Shown: positions 52,534 to 62,737 of the stretch, piece after piece | Position numbering within the stretch: the stretch's first letter is position 1 | Layout of the letters: each line of letters starts with the position of its first letter | Source: Parapedobacter soli | Lineage (GTDB): Bacteria; Bacteroidota; Bacteroidia; Sphingobacteriales; Sphingobacteriaceae | Direction of reading: 5' to 3' | DNA length: 64,000 bases | Assembly (NCBI RefSeq): GCF_025460835.1 | Contig: NZ_JAMXAY010000004.1 | Location: 1 to 64,000 of the forward strand | Notes under the pieces: model-generated | What the model was told of the DNA's origin: nothing | What the model saw: only the letters and a program-made list of their open reading frames with translations | Databases searched by the model: none | Program-made: the position numbers and the translations under genes

Positions 52534-54315
52534 TTAAGGGCGATCCCATCCGTCGTTTTGCTCCAGTTTTGGGTTTACGACCAATTCGTTGAACGGCAAT
52601 GGCGCAAAATATTTATGATCAGGATACAGTCTCGGTGCGTTGGACTGCCAAAGAATACGTCCTTTATCTCCTTCTGAAAGCTTCAGGGTAGCATTATTGA
52701 TAACAAAATAATAAACACCTGTTACGGGATTTGCAACACTTCCTGTAACAAACATCACATCCGAGCGACCGTCTTCATTTATATCCATCAAGACATTCAA
52801 TTCGGGCACGTAAAATCCATCCTTTTCCCGTTCAAGCAAATGTCCCTGCCTCCATCGCTTTAGATCATCATACCTAACGCCCTCACCAAACAGCTCGATT
52901 GCTCTTTCCCGTCGGATCTCCATCAGCGACGCAGAATTCAAATCACTGTAGAACTGTTCCTTCATATAGGGGTCTATTACCGTTGGCATGGAAAGGTCTT
53001 GGATGCCCGCGCGTTTCCTCAACAGTGCAATTGAATTTTCCCAGTCAGTGGAAGTAAACTCCCCGAGTTCTGCCTTAGCTTCCGCATAATTCAATAGCAC
53101 TTCAGCGTATCGAAAGATAGGTATCGAGTTATAGTTTTGTTCCAGCGTTTCATATAGCTTATCATCTAACGAGAATTTCAAAACCTGGTATCCCGTTCGA
53201 GCTCTCCCAAAGTTGATTGGGGCTTTAAAACCGTCGGAATAGGTGTACGCGGGGGTTCGAATGGTCTGAGATAATCGGTAATCACGATTTTTAACTTCTT
53301 CTACAAAAATCGTCGAATTATAATCGGAATTATCAGTAAATCGCGTTCCATCAATATTCAGGTAAGTATTAACAAACCGTTTTGTTAAAAAAACACCATC
53401 ATTTACTGCATAAAAGCGGGTTCCATCATGCCATACTTGAAGACTATTGTTATATATACGAGCAAGTATGATTTCCTCGTTAATGGGATTCTCGCGTGTA
53501 AAGAGCTCGCGATAGTCGCTTTGAGGACTTCCCGTTTCATATATAGAATAATTTCCACTGTTGATTACAGAAAGCGCTGCATCTCTTGCCTTCTCCAACC
53601 AAGAATCGGCCGTGGAAGCCAATCCCAATTCGTGATGATATTTCCTGAACGTACCTTCGAATAGGCAGATACGCGATTTCAAAGCGAGTGCCACCCATTT
53701 TGTGATAATCGAACTTGTTGGGTCTTTACGATCACTGATATGAGCCACAGCAAAATCCAAGTCGGCTAAGACGGAATCCATAACCATCTCTCGTGAATCC
53801 CGGCCCTTGAACAAAAGCGGACTGTCTGGTTCCAAAGGCTCTCCATACCAAGGCACGTCCCCGAAGAAACTAACCTTATCGAAATAGAACCAAGCGCGAA
53901 AAAACCTTGCAATACCAGCATAGTGATCCCTGATGTTATCAGGGACATCGTTATTTCGGTAATTGGCTAAAAAATAGTTGATGTTTCTTAGATTTCCCCA
54001 CGTCCAGTTTTGCGCGTTCCTACTGGTAAAGTTGGATGTTAAATACGTATTGACAAATGCCCATCCAGTCAAATCGCTCATAACATCTTGATTGAAAAAC
54101 CAACCTTCTACCCCACTCCCCGAATACTTTCTAGCCCATGGTACCGGGGGCAGCATTTGATAAAAACCATTTGTGTAAAGCTCCAAATTCTGCTCTGTCG
54201 CAAAAGCCTGACCCGAAGTAAGGCTGTCGAGCGGGTCTTTATCCAATAAAGCCTCGCAAGATGATACTACTAACGATATCCCTATAATCGTAAGTATTTT
54301 TTTAAGTGCTTTCAT
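52534..54315 (-). CDS. SusD/RagB-family lipoprotein
   Basis: A 593-residue lipoprotein, lipobox VVSSCEALLDKDPLDS. It contains the SusD TPR-like core (YLANYRNNDVPDNIRDHYAGIARFFRAWFYFDKVSFFGDVPWY) and the C-terminal RagB signature (SLMEIRRERAIELFGEGVRYDDLKRWRQG). It caps the adjacent SusC channel and binds the incoming glycan. It lies 20 bases downstream of susC. Confidence 0.94.
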   Translation of the reverse strand: MKALKKILTIIGISLVVSSCEALLDKDPLDSLTSGQAFATEQNLELYTNGFYQMLPPVPWARKYSGSGVEGWFFNQDVMSDLTGWAFVNTYLTSNFTSRNAQNWTWGNLRNINYFLANYRNNDVPDNIRDHYAGIARFFRAWFYFDKVSFFGDVPWYGEPLEPDSPLLFKGRDSREMVMDSVLADLDFAVAHISDRKDPTSSIITKWVALALKSRICLFEGTFRKYHHELGLASTADSWLEKARDAALSVINSGNYSIYETGSPQSDYRELFTRENPINEEIILARIYNNSLQVWHDGTRFYAVNDGVFLTKRFVNTYLNIDGTRFTDNSDYNSTIFVEEVKNRDYRLSQTIRTPAYTYSDGFKAPINFGRARTGYQVLKFSLDDKLYETLEQNYNSIPIFRYAEVLLNYAEAKAELGEFTSTDWENSIALLRKRAGIQDLSMPTVIDPYMKEQFYSDLNSASLMEIRRERAIELFGEGVRYDDLKRWRQGHLLEREKDGFYVPELNVLMDINEDGRSDVMFVTGSVANPVTGVYYFVINNATLKLSEGDKGRILWQSNAPRLYPDHKYFAPLPFNELVVNPKLEQNDGWDRP

Positions 54316-54335
54316 AACTATTAGTGATAAAAATG

Positions 54336-57300
54336 TTAAAGAGATATCTTAATCCCTATAGTGTAGGTCTTTAAAATTGGATAATCGTTACCCTGAAACT
54401 GCACCTCAGATGTCTCAATGAATTCAGGATCCACAAAACCTTTGGTAATCTTAAACATTGGAGAATATGTCCAAATATTTTGCCCTGAAACAAATATGCT
54501 AAGATTCTGGATACCAAAAGGGCTCAAAGTGCTGTTAGGTATGTTATACATAACCGTCAAATCCTTTAACCTAACATAGCTGGCATTCTGCAGATATCGC
54601 GTTTGTGGCTGAAGTTGGCGAGTTGGGGTCACCCCCGCAAACTTGATTTGCGGAAAATAGCTGTCCGTGTTATCAGGCGTCCAAAAATCATCATACAAAA
54701 ACTCTGGAAAAATCGCATAGGAACTCCCCGCTAGTGGACCCCAGAAATTTACTGCTCCATTGCCTGGATACCAATCTCGCTTTCCTACGCCCTGAACAAA
54801 AATAGAAACAGAAAAATTATTCCAATTTACGCTTCCATTGAACCCATAGCTATATCTAGGGGTGGAATTGCCAATAATCTTCCAATCGCCGTGGTCACTA
54901 AGCGTTTGATTTCCCTTGCTTATCTTTCCATCTCCGTTTAAATCTTTAAATTTAACATCTCCCGGTGTCACAATATTGCCAAGTGAGTATTGAACTTCGC
55001 TATGATCGGCACTGCTCTCAATATCTTGCGGAGATTCAAAAATACCTTCGGTAACCAAACCCCAAATATCGCCATACCGAAGTCCTTCATACAAGTTTGT
55101 TTGAAAGGTGCTTGTGTTAATACTAATTACATCACTTACATTGTTGAATTTAGTTATAGTTGATACGTTATCCGAAAGTATAAAACGCAGATTATAAGAC
55201 AGTGGTCTACCAGCTAGGTGTGTTTGGTCGTTCCATCCAAGGGACAATTCGAAACCCTTTGTCTCTAAGTCGGCGAAATTGCCTCGAGGAACGCCCGCGC
55301 CAAATACAAGCGGAAGTGCAGGGCCACTGGTAATCATGTCTGACGTCTTCCTTTTATATAAATCGAGAGAAAACGAAAACCTATTTCTGAACAAGTTCAT
55401 ATCCAGTCCACCATTGATGGTTGTAGCTGTTTCCCATGTAAGGCTTTCGGGTATAACTGAAGGACTAGATGTATACGCCGTTTGTTTGCCATTCAAGATG
55501 ATATTTCTGGCAAACCCTGTTCCAATCTGTTCCAAAAACAAATAAGGCGCAATTTGACTATTCCCCAATGATCCATAAGATGCTCGGATCTTTAGATTAT
55601 CCATCCACGATACTTTGTTTTTCAGGAATGCCTCTTCAGACACCCTCCAACCTACTGAAATAGATGGAAAAAAACTATACTGCTGGGAATGCGGGAATTT
55701 AGATGAACCATCTAATCGACTATTCACTTCCAACAAATATCTTTCATTATAATTATAGTTAATCCGAGAGAATACACCCGCCGTGGCCCATTGATTCCCG
55801 CCTCCTCGAATAACGCTATTATCGCCGACGGCCAAATTGAAATCGTCTAACGCGGGAACGATAAGATTATCTCGGAAGACATACAGACTCTTGTTTAGGG
55901 TTGTCTCGTAATTTCCACCCAATAACACTTTAAGGTCATGCTTACCAAACGTTGACTGGTACTCGGCATAAACATTGGAGCTGAAGTAATCATTGGTCGT
56001 CCTTTCCTCCGAAAGCTCACTGATACCTGAATCAATTGTCTCGTTCGGACGTATACTATACGGCTGGGATATTCGCTTTTTGGTTACTTTTCCGTAAATC
56101 CCCCGATACGAAAAATCACCCCGTATTCTCAGTTTTTCTCCCATGAGCTTTCCTATAAAACTAATGTCTTGTTGAACCATATTGTAGGCACTCCATATTC
56201 CACCTTCGCCATACAACGATCCTAACCCACGCCCGTCGACAATTGCGCCCCTCGTAAAGGTACCATCAGGATTAAAAATTTCCATCACAGGTACATTCGT
56301 AGCATTTAGCTGATAAAACATATTATATCCCTCCAAATTGAATGGATCGAAATAGTCCCGCCTGTTCATACTCGTATTGGTATTAATAGCCAACCAATCG
56401 GTCACTTCTAACCCGCCCTTTATTCGAAGGTTATATCGGTTGAATTTGTCAGACCTAATTTTATATAAGCCGTCTTGACCGAAATAATTAGCCGAAATCA
56501 AATAGTGCGTATTTTCTCCCTTTCCCGAAACGGTTATCGAATGTTCTGTGGAAGGAATACTGCTATTAAAGTACTCCTTTTCCCAATCATGATTGCCGAA
56601 GTACATATATCTCCCCGTCACTGGATCGACTTCAACGACTTCGAAATCTTGATCCGGATTTTCATACCGATATTTCAATTCATCCAAATAGCTCAACGAA
56701 AACGGCACATAACTCGACCCCAATTCAGCGGGGAGATAATCGCCGTCATAAAAAGCGTTAATTGCTTCATAACCAAATTTAACCCTAATGTAGGGGTCCG
56801 TAACATACTTGCGATTTTCGGTTCTGCTATTAAATGAGTAGTTTCCCGAATAGGTTATTTGGGGTTTAGCGTTTTTTGGGTTCTTTGTAGTTATTAGTAT
56901 AACGCCAAAGGCCCCACGCGAGCCATAGATAGCAGCCGAAGCGGCATCTTTTAAAACGGCAACACTCTCGATATCATTTGGATTAATTGTTTCCGGATGA
57001 CCGGGTATGCCGTCTATTAAAATCAGCGCCTCCCCCCCTGCGCCAATGGATGTAAGCCCCCGCACATTGAGTGCCGGAGACGCCGTGGGTCTCCCATTCG
57101 AGTGACGGATGTTAAGATTTGGTATCAGGCCTTGCAAAGCTCTGGACAAATTGGGTACCGGCCGATTTTCAAGATATTCCGATCCAATCTGTTCCACCGC
57201 ACCTGTCAGATTTACCCGCTTTTGCGTTCCATAACCGACTACAACTACCTCATCCAAAATTGGCGAACCCGCTTGCAATGTAACAGCAATGTGAGCACCC

Positions 57301-57647
57301 CCATCTACTAACACTTCCTGTGTTTGGTAGCCAGTATGAGAGATTACCAATGTAGCGCGTTCCCCGATGATTTCCAACGAGAACTTTCCCTCGCTATCGG
57401 TTATCGTTCCCCTGCTAGTTCCTTTAATCAAAACATTCACACCGAAAAGGGGTCTTCCATCTGAAGAAACGACTGTTCCTTCTACCTTCGAATTTTCTAT
57501 GGTAAGCTCGTAATCGACTCCATGTATTGCAGCAAATAAATGCCAATCATTAGACATACAAGCGGTACCCCCGAATGTGGGATTCGAAGAAAGAAAAACA
57601 GACAACATCAGGATGCCTATTAATACTTTTTTCATCTTTCTTTTCAT
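54336..57647 (-). CDS. SusC/RagA TonB-dependent transporter
   Basis: A 1103-residue transporter with signal peptide (MKKVLIGILMLSVFLSSNPTFG), a carboxypeptidase-D-like domain (VEGTVVSSDGRPLFGVNVLIKG, GTITDSEGKFSLEI), a TonB box region (ILDEVVVVGYGTQKR), a plug with ESVAVLKDAASAAIYGSRGAFGVILITTK, and a 22-strand barrel ending in YTIGIKISL. It probably imports oligosaccharides released by the surface hydrolases of this locus. It is the first SusCD gene after the MFS and aldolase genes. Confidence 0.95.
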   Translation of the reverse strand: MKRKMKKVLIGILMLSVFLSSNPTFGGTACMSNDWHLFAAIHGVDYELTIENSKVEGTVVSSDGRPLFGVNVLIKGTSRGTITDSEGKFSLEIIGERATLVISHTGYQTQEVLVDGGAHIAVTLQAGSPILDEVVVVGYGTQKRVNLTGAVEQIGSEYLENRPVPNLSRALQGLIPNLNIRHSNGRPTASPALNVRGLTSIGAGGEALILIDGIPGHPETINPNDIESVAVLKDAASAAIYGSRGAFGVILITTKNPKNAKPQITYSGNYSFNSRTENRKYVTDPYIRVKFGYEAINAFYDGDYLPAELGSSYVPFSLSYLDELKYRYENPDQDFEVVEVDPVTGRYMYFGNHDWEKEYFNSSIPSTEHSITVSGKGENTHYLISANYFGQDGLYKIRSDKFNRYNLRIKGGLEVTDWLAINTNTSMNRRDYFDPFNLEGYNMFYQLNATNVPVMEIFNPDGTFTRGAIVDGRGLGSLYGEGGIWSAYNMVQQDISFIGKLMGEKLRIRGDFSYRGIYGKVTKKRISQPYSIRPNETIDSGISELSEERTTNDYFSSNVYAEYQSTFGKHDLKVLLGGNYETTLNKSLYVFRDNLIVPALDDFNLAVGDNSVIRGGGNQWATAGVFSRINYNYNERYLLEVNSRLDGSSKFPHSQQYSFFPSISVGWRVSEEAFLKNKVSWMDNLKIRASYGSLGNSQIAPYLFLEQIGTGFARNIILNGKQTAYTSSPSVIPESLTWETATTINGGLDMNLFRNRFSFSLDLYKRKTSDMITSGPALPLVFGAGVPRGNFADLETKGFELSLGWNDQTHLAGRPLSYNLRFILSDNVSTITKFNNVSDVISINTSTFQTNLYEGLRYGDIWGLVTEGIFESPQDIESSADHSEVQYSLGNIVTPGDVKFKDLNGDGKISKGNQTLSDHGDWKIIGNSTPRYSYGFNGSVNWNNFSVSIFVQGVGKRDWYPGNGAVNFWGPLAGSSYAIFPEFLYDDFWTPDNTDSYFPQIKFAGVTPTRQLQPQTRYLQNASYVRLKDLTVMYNIPNSTLSPFGIQNLSIFVSGQNIWTYSPMFKITKGFVDPEFIETSEVQFQGNDYPILKTYTIGIKISL

Positions 57648-57753
57648 TTAAGTTATTAATTATTTATGTTAGTTAATCCATTATGTCCAAACATAATTGT
57701 GCTCTTTCCATCGCCATAGCTTCCCATCCCTAGCTTTGGACGCCACACCGTCA

Positions 57754-58548
57754 CTATTCTAAGTAAGATTTCCCATCTCCACGTGAACTGCCAAACGCAC
57801 CTAGAATATTTTGGCAGTAGTTTTTCAGTCCAACTACGTCCGCCCCAATACTTACGAAACGGTACCCCATAGCTCGTAACTCATCAAAATTAGCAGCGGT
57901 ACCCACCGTCGCTGCAAATTTCCCGTACTTATTCGCTACGTTCGCTACCCGCTTTCTTGTTTCAATCAACAATGGGTGATCCCACTGCCCTGGGGCTCCA
58001 ATACTTTGACTAAAATCGCCTGGACCAAAAAACAGCATATCGAACCCTTCCAACTGCGCAATCTCTTCCAATTCATCCAACGGTTCAACATCCTCAATTT
58101 GCAATGCTAAAAACCGTTCGCTGTTAGTGGATGAGAGATACTCATCGAAATCCATGGCCGTATATGCACCGTCCGCATTACCGCCATCAATAGGTCGACG
58201 CCCCAAGGGGTGAAAGCGCGTCATCCGAATGACGGTCTTTGCATCTTCCACTCCCATGATATGTGGCACCAAAATCCCAGCGGCATCTAACTCCAAAGGC
58301 TTGATATAATCACTGTAATGTCCTCTGGGTACACGAACCATAAGGTCTACATTATGTGCTTTGGTGGCCCAAACGTGAGATGCAATGACCGACCAATCCT
58401 GACCGATGTGTTCGAGATCCGCCCAAACACAATCAAAGCCGCAGATGGCTGCGATTTCCGAAACCTGGGCATCTTTCAAATTAACCTTCAAACAACTGGC
58501 CATATCTCCAGATCGCAACCTTTGAAGCACCTTACTTTTTCTAATCAT
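57754..58548 (-). CDS. HpcH/HpaI-family aldolase
   Basis: A 264-residue class II aldolase. Family landmarks: GFDCVWADLEHIGQD with acid-base Asp/His, VRVPRGHYSDYIKPLELDAAGILVPHI, HPLGRRPIDGG with the Arg, LQIEDVEPLDELEEI with metal Glu, and FFGPGDFSQSIGAPG. It is a reversible cleaving enzyme making pyruvate and an aldehyde from a 2-keto-3-deoxy acid. This points to sugar acids (for example deoxy-aldonates) as intermediates of this locus. Confidence 0.92.
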   Translation of the reverse strand: MIRKSKVLQRLRSGDMASCLKVNLKDAQVSEIAAICGFDCVWADLEHIGQDWSVIASHVWATKAHNVDLMVRVPRGHYSDYIKPLELDAAGILVPHIMGVEDAKTVIRMTRFHPLGRRPIDGGNADGAYTAMDFDEYLSSTNSERFLALQIEDVEPLDELEEIAQLEGFDMLFFGPGDFSQSIGAPGQWDHPLLIETRKRVANVANKYGKFAATVGTAANFDELRAMGYRFVSIGADVVGLKNYCQNILGAFGSSRGDGKSYLE

Positions 58549-58568
58549 CTATCTAAAATTTTATTGAC

Positions 58569-59795
58569 TTATAGTCGCCATTTCGGCTTTAAGCGAAATA
58601 GCAGAAACGCACAACATACCATAGCAATTGCCGCAACCTGAAAAATAAGGCTCAGATTTACCTGCTCATCCCTAAGCAAACCCGCCACATAGATGCCTAT
58701 ACCTCCAATCACACAACTACATAAGTTCAGAAAGCCATACCCGGTGGCGAGATAACGCTTATCGACAATCATCCCCAGTACAGGCATCATATTCGCATCT
58801 AGGAATGGTCGAGTCAATGCATAAAAAATGAAGCCGACGACAACCACCCACAATACGGAGACATAGCTAGCAATAAACACTCCTGGAACGGCTATGAGAA
58901 AGCCGATTGCGGGCAACCAAATCCTAGCGTTAACATTTGTTTTGAACCAGCAATCGGCTATAACTCCTCCCAAAATAACACCTACAAGCATAAACGGAAA
59001 GAAATAGGCAGTGGAGTAAATTCCTGCCTCCGTCTGAGATAGGTTAAATTTTTCAAGATAGTATGTCGGAAGCCAACCATTTACAATCCAACTAATAGCC
59101 CCAGACATACCCCAAATAACTAAGAGGATTACAAAAAATGGGTTACGAAATAGACTAATCAGCATTTTCCCAAACGTTGGCTTCTTTATTTCGGAAAAGG
59201 TCGACGCCATTTTTTCATCCGATTTCTTTGGATAATCTTTCAAGAGAAAGACAAGTCCAACGGCGTAGAAAACACCCATAATCCCAAAAATACTGAAGGC
59301 GTAAGACCAATCATGAGTTTCGGCAAGCCATCCGCCAACAAACCCGAGGCTCTGACCAATCATCATCCCAGCTGCATGGATACCGATAGCCGTAGACCTT
59401 GTTCTCACCGTGTGCCAATCCATAATCAACGCCAGGGCCGCTGGGATATAAAACGCCTCACTGATCCCCATCAACGCACGCGCGAATAATAGCTCGCCAA
59501 ATGACGTGGCCAAAGACGTCAACCACGTAGTCAATGACCAGAAAAACAGGCTCCCAATAATTACTTTGCTTCTACTATACCTATCTGCTAAATAACCCGC
59601 AAAAGGACTACAAATGCCGTATATCCAAAGAAAAACGGATGTCAACAACCCAAACTGTGCATCGGAAATTGGTATTTCCGCAATAATACTACCCCGCATA
59701 GTTACGATCATCATACGATCCAAATAATTCAGCGCAGCAACTACAAAAAGTAGTGCCAAAAGCAACCAGGGGTAATATCTGCGTTTTCTAATCAT
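58569..59795 (-). CDS. MFS transporter, anion:cation symporter-like
   Basis: A 408-residue twelve-helix carrier with the MFS motif GYLADRYSRSKVIIG after helix 2 and MMIVTMRGSIIAEIPISDAQFGLLTSVFLW, resembling the anion:cation symporter (ACS) branch that takes up hexuronates, sialate or other organic acids. It overlaps the 322-residue gene by 8 bases and is followed by the aldolase after 20 bases. It probably imports the monomer or acid into the cytosol. Confidence 0.9.
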   Translation of the reverse strand: MIRKRRYYPWLLLALLFVVAALNYLDRMMIVTMRGSIIAEIPISDAQFGLLTSVFLWIYGICSPFAGYLADRYSRSKVIIGSLFFWSLTTWLTSLATSFGELLFARALMGISEAFYIPAALALIMDWHTVRTRSTAIGIHAAGMMIGQSLGFVGGWLAETHDWSYAFSIFGIMGVFYAVGLVFLLKDYPKKSDEKMASTFSEIKKPTFGKMLISLFRNPFFVILLVIWGMSGAISWIVNGWLPTYYLEKFNLSQTEAGIYSTAYFFPFMLVGVILGGVIADCWFKTNVNARIWLPAIGFLIAVPGVFIASYVSVLWVVVVGFIFYALTRPFLDANMMPVLGMIVDKRYLATGYGFLNLCSCVIGGIGIYVAGLLRDEQVNLSLIFQVAAIAMVCCAFLLFRLKPKWRL

Positions 59796-60738
59796 GGGAG
59801 GAATACATCAAAACCGCATACGCTGCTGTCGCATGGGTATCTGCATCATATCCGGGTTTGGAAGAATCAGATACAGATGCGTATATACTAGACAATATTC
59901 TAGCTTCTCCTGGCCCACCTCTTTCCGAAATCCCATTTAACACATGAATTAAAGTGGACGGGTCTGTTCGCGACGCCATCAACCACTGTTTAATACCTAC
60001 CAAGTCTTTATGATTAACATTCGGAGCCGTAATCCACGCGGTAGTACATAAACTGGCTCTAGTGGAAGTCGCTCCGTCGAATTCCTCCGTAATGTTTAGT
60101 AATTCCTGCCAATCTTCTTCGGAAAATGGACGCAAATAGCGGAGTACATAGGAAATGATTGGGATAACCGCTTCTCTATCGTATGTCTGGCACATTTTTA
60201 GCCATACCAAACATTGCGTTCGTACAAAGTCCATCCCGATTGTTAGTGAATACGCCGCGCTCCAAAGAGAATAGATATTAAAGGGACTAATTGTACGTAT
60301 ATCGATTTCAGTCAATGGGGGGTTAGAACCTATCACGGGAACTTTTAGTTTGGCCAACGTTTCGATCGCGTGAAGCCGATCTGGACTGTCAATCGTGTCA
60401 TATACATCACGTATTTTTGTAATCCATGTTTGACGTTCCTCAGGTGTATCAGCGACTTGTGCCAATACTCGCCAAATGCCTATGCGATACTGAAATTCAC
60501 CGGAAAACAGAGTTTCTTCTTTCATAAATTCTTCTTTGACTTCCGGTAGAAACGACATGGACCATATAAGATATTCAGCCACGTGGACCTTTACCCAACC
60601 ACTTTCAGAATATAATAGGCTTTTTAAAACACTCGACATTTTGCAGTTTTCGTCGGCAGTTTTCGTTGTTTTAGTAAGAGCGCGATCCGGCATAAAAATC
60701 ACAATAAGCGTGAGCTGCGTAATAATAAACTTCTTCAT
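59788..60738 (-). CDS. Helical exported protein of unknown function
   Basis: A 316-residue protein with signal KKFIITQLTLIVIFMPDRALT. The rest is predicted all-helical with HEAT-like repetition (SLLYSESGWVKVHVAEYLIWSM, EERQTWITKIRDVYDTID, then SPDRLHAIETLAKLKV). No named family is recognised. The ATG at 60738 is used because the longer frame starts with TTG. It is the first gene of the SusCD operon and overlaps the carrier gene by 8 bases. Confidence 0.7.
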   Translation of the reverse strand: MKKFIITQLTLIVIFMPDRALTKTTKTADENCKMSSVLKSLLYSESGWVKVHVAEYLIWSMSFLPEVKEEFMKEETLFSGEFQYRIGIWRVLAQVADTPEERQTWITKIRDVYDTIDSPDRLHAIETLAKLKVPVIGSNPPLTEIDIRTISPFNIYSLWSAAYSLTIGMDFVRTQCLVWLKMCQTYDREAVIPIISYVLRYLRPFSEEDWQELLNITEEFDGATSTRASLCTTAWITAPNVNHKDLVGIKQWLMASRTDPSTLIHVLNGISERGGPGEARILSSIYASVSDSSKPGYDADTHATAAYAVLMYSSHD

Positions 60739-61146
60739 AAAAATAAACTTTTTCAAAAAAATAAGCCCCTCTTTTGGCGGATTTGCAACTTGTATAAATT
60801 AAAGACTACATATACACCTCACGCCATTCGCGCTTAGGCAGCGGTTCTATTCAGAAAAGCTGTTCAACATAAGCGTATTTTTTAATCTAGTCCATACTGC
60901 AGGTCTTGGATATCTCGTTGGATATAATAACCCTTAATGATTAACCAAAAATAACGTGTTAACGAATGTAGTACTACAATTTTCCTATGTATTATTGGTA
61001 CAATATTTCAATGGCGGAAATGGGTTGAAATATGCTATTAGGTTCTGGAAAGAATGGTCGATGAAGAGTTTGTGGGTTGATTTCGAAAAACAGGAAAAAT
61101 CTGGAATTGGATTCCATTTTTTTCCAACAATTCATTATATTTCTCT
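60739..61146. other. 408-base gap holding the candidate promoter of the SusCD operon
   Basis: No gene is seen on either strand. The minus-strand promoter and dyad at 60946-60979 are annotated separately. The sequence is strongly AT-rich and includes a GTTAAC-centred motif next to the promoter. Confidence 0.5.
60946..60979 (-). promoter_or_regulatory. Candidate promoter-operator of the SusCD operon
   Basis: Minus strand: TTG (60977-60979), a 23-base spacer, then TATTTTTG (60946-60953), matching TAnnTTTG. A perfect 12-base palindrome TGTAGTACTACA (60967-60978) covers the -33 element and would fit a repressor. The leader would be about 200 bases. Confidence 0.5.
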
Positions 61147-62508
61147 TCAGACCACTAACTGTCGTCCAAGCACATTCCTAATTTTTCCCTCTGCGTTTTC
61201 CACCAAATAACTAGTTCGGCATCGCCAGCATTCGTAGCCGCCTTTCTCGAGTTCATGTGCCGGTGGAACATAACCTACGTAATCATTGGCGAGGCAAACG
61301 GTGAAATACTTTTCATCCGGCCAACGGGCTTTCAGGTTCAACCCAGTCTCTGAAAAAAACTCACCTCCCAAAGCGCCAATCGCCCCCGAACCGATACGAA
61401 AGCCTTGAATGGGAAAGAGCCTTTCATCCGCGAACTTACTCAACAACACCTGCTCACGTGCATAAACTTGTTTAAAAAAATTGGGTTCGCCGAAAGTTAT
61501 ATTTTCATAATCGGTTTCGGAAACAATTCGTTCGGCCGTGGTTAATTCTGCTGCCGTGGGTTTACGTGTACCGATCAGCAAATCAGTATAATTAGCCTCC
61601 AAAACAGGTGCTTCCTCCCAATGCATATCGGATAGTGACTCCACAACCGCTGATGCCAAATCGGCACCAATCACCTTGCTCTTTTCATGATTGCCCGATG
61701 GGTACCGGTCCGGGTCTTGAAAATCCCAAATGTTTATTTCACCACTGGTGCCGTTACTCATCATTCCGACAAAACGATGGTCTGTGCCCAGGCCGGAAGC
61801 CACCGACCGGGCAAAATATCCAAAATAATCTGCACTGAGCGTACCGCGTTCGCAATCGCCTACATAGTGTAACGAATAGTTGGCCAACAGGCTAATCCAA
61901 CGGCCATCGGTGCCCTGTACGGCTAAATATCGCAGTCCTGGGTCTGGCATGGTGGTTGAACCAACAATCTGCTTCTCGTCGCCAAAAGGATTGGTCTTTA
62001 CCGCATCCATACCGCCTGTAACTGGATTGATTGCTTCATAGCCCCCATCCATTTGATAGCGCCTGCATAAGAGATGTTGCGGCTGATCCACACTACCCCA
62101 GCCGATTTTGGCGGGACGGAGGTTTGCGTAAGCATCCGTAGCTGCTTGGACAATTCGCTGGGGTAGCCATTGACGGTAAGCCCAATCTACATGTCCCATT
62201 AAAAGCTCCGCCACCGAACCACCGGAATGGGTATGGGTGGCAGCAATAAGTTGGCATTCGCGTGGAATCCCTAACGAATGGGCAATTGTAGCTTTAACTT
62301 CGTCCAAAAAGTCGCGTTGCATGGCGCATATATCTACCATGACAATGAGCAACGTCGTTTTCGCATCCTGCAATACTAAAGCCTTTGCAAATAATGGATC
62401 GGCAATCTCGTTGGCGTATCGGCTTGTAAACTCGCCATTGATCACCGTGCCTAGTGGTGGCGTGATATCCACCTGTGCTGCGCCGGCCTTGAATGTATGA
62501 TGTGACAT
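61147..62508 (-). CDS. Neutral/alkaline ceramidase-like hydrolase
   Basis: A 453-residue protein of the neutral/alkaline non-lysosomal ceramidase superfamily, without a signal peptide. It starts with the typical FKAGAAQVDITPPLG, then VDICAMQRDFLDEVK, THTHSGG (metal His pair) and MSNGTSGEINIWDF with the serine-containing loop. Family members are Zn amidases; most bacterial ones have unknown substrates, and a sugar-amide or other amide is as likely as a lipid here. TACCTTTA occurs upstream (62526-62533). Confidence 0.85.
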   Translation of the reverse strand: MSHHTFKAGAAQVDITPPLGTVINGEFTSRYANEIADPLFAKALVLQDAKTTLLIVMVDICAMQRDFLDEVKATIAHSLGIPRECQLIAATHTHSGGSVAELLMGHVDWAYRQWLPQRIVQAATDAYANLRPAKIGWGSVDQPQHLLCRRYQMDGGYEAINPVTGGMDAVKTNPFGDEKQIVGSTTMPDPGLRYLAVQGTDGRWISLLANYSLHYVGDCERGTLSADYFGYFARSVASGLGTDHRFVGMMSNGTSGEINIWDFQDPDRYPSGNHEKSKVIGADLASAVVESLSDMHWEEAPVLEANYTDLLIGTRKPTAAELTTAERIVSETDYENITFGEPNFFKQVYAREQVLLSKFADERLFPIQGFRIGSGAIGALGGEFFSETGLNLKARWPDEKYFTVCLANDYVGYVPPAHELEKGGYECWRCRTSYLVENAEGKIRNVLGRQLVV

Positions 62509-62604
62509 AACCCAAAATTTATGAGGCTAAAGGTAGTCGGGTTTTATTACGTTGGCTACTATTTATGTATAAATAGTTGGTATAATATTTCGAAGACGCT
62601 TTCT

Positions 62605-62737
62605 TTATCGCTTATTGAAAACGAAATTTAGCTTCTGGGCAGTGTAACCTTCAAATTTGCGGTCGGAAGAGACGAGTATAAGTTTTTCGGCGATGGCTTG
62701 GGATATAATGGAATAGTCGAAGGGGTTATGGTAGATT
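62605..62737 (-). pseudogene. Remnant of a VapC-type PIN toxin
   Basis: On the minus strand, after the antitoxin stop, a frame reads VIYHNPFDYSIISQAIAEKL then ILVSSDRKFEGYTAQKLNFV. This is the C-terminal third of a PIN-domain toxin (the H-x-PFD...SQA and SSD blocks), while the N-terminal two thirds, including the first Asp and the Glu, are missing. The toxin is therefore dead. Confidence 0.75.
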
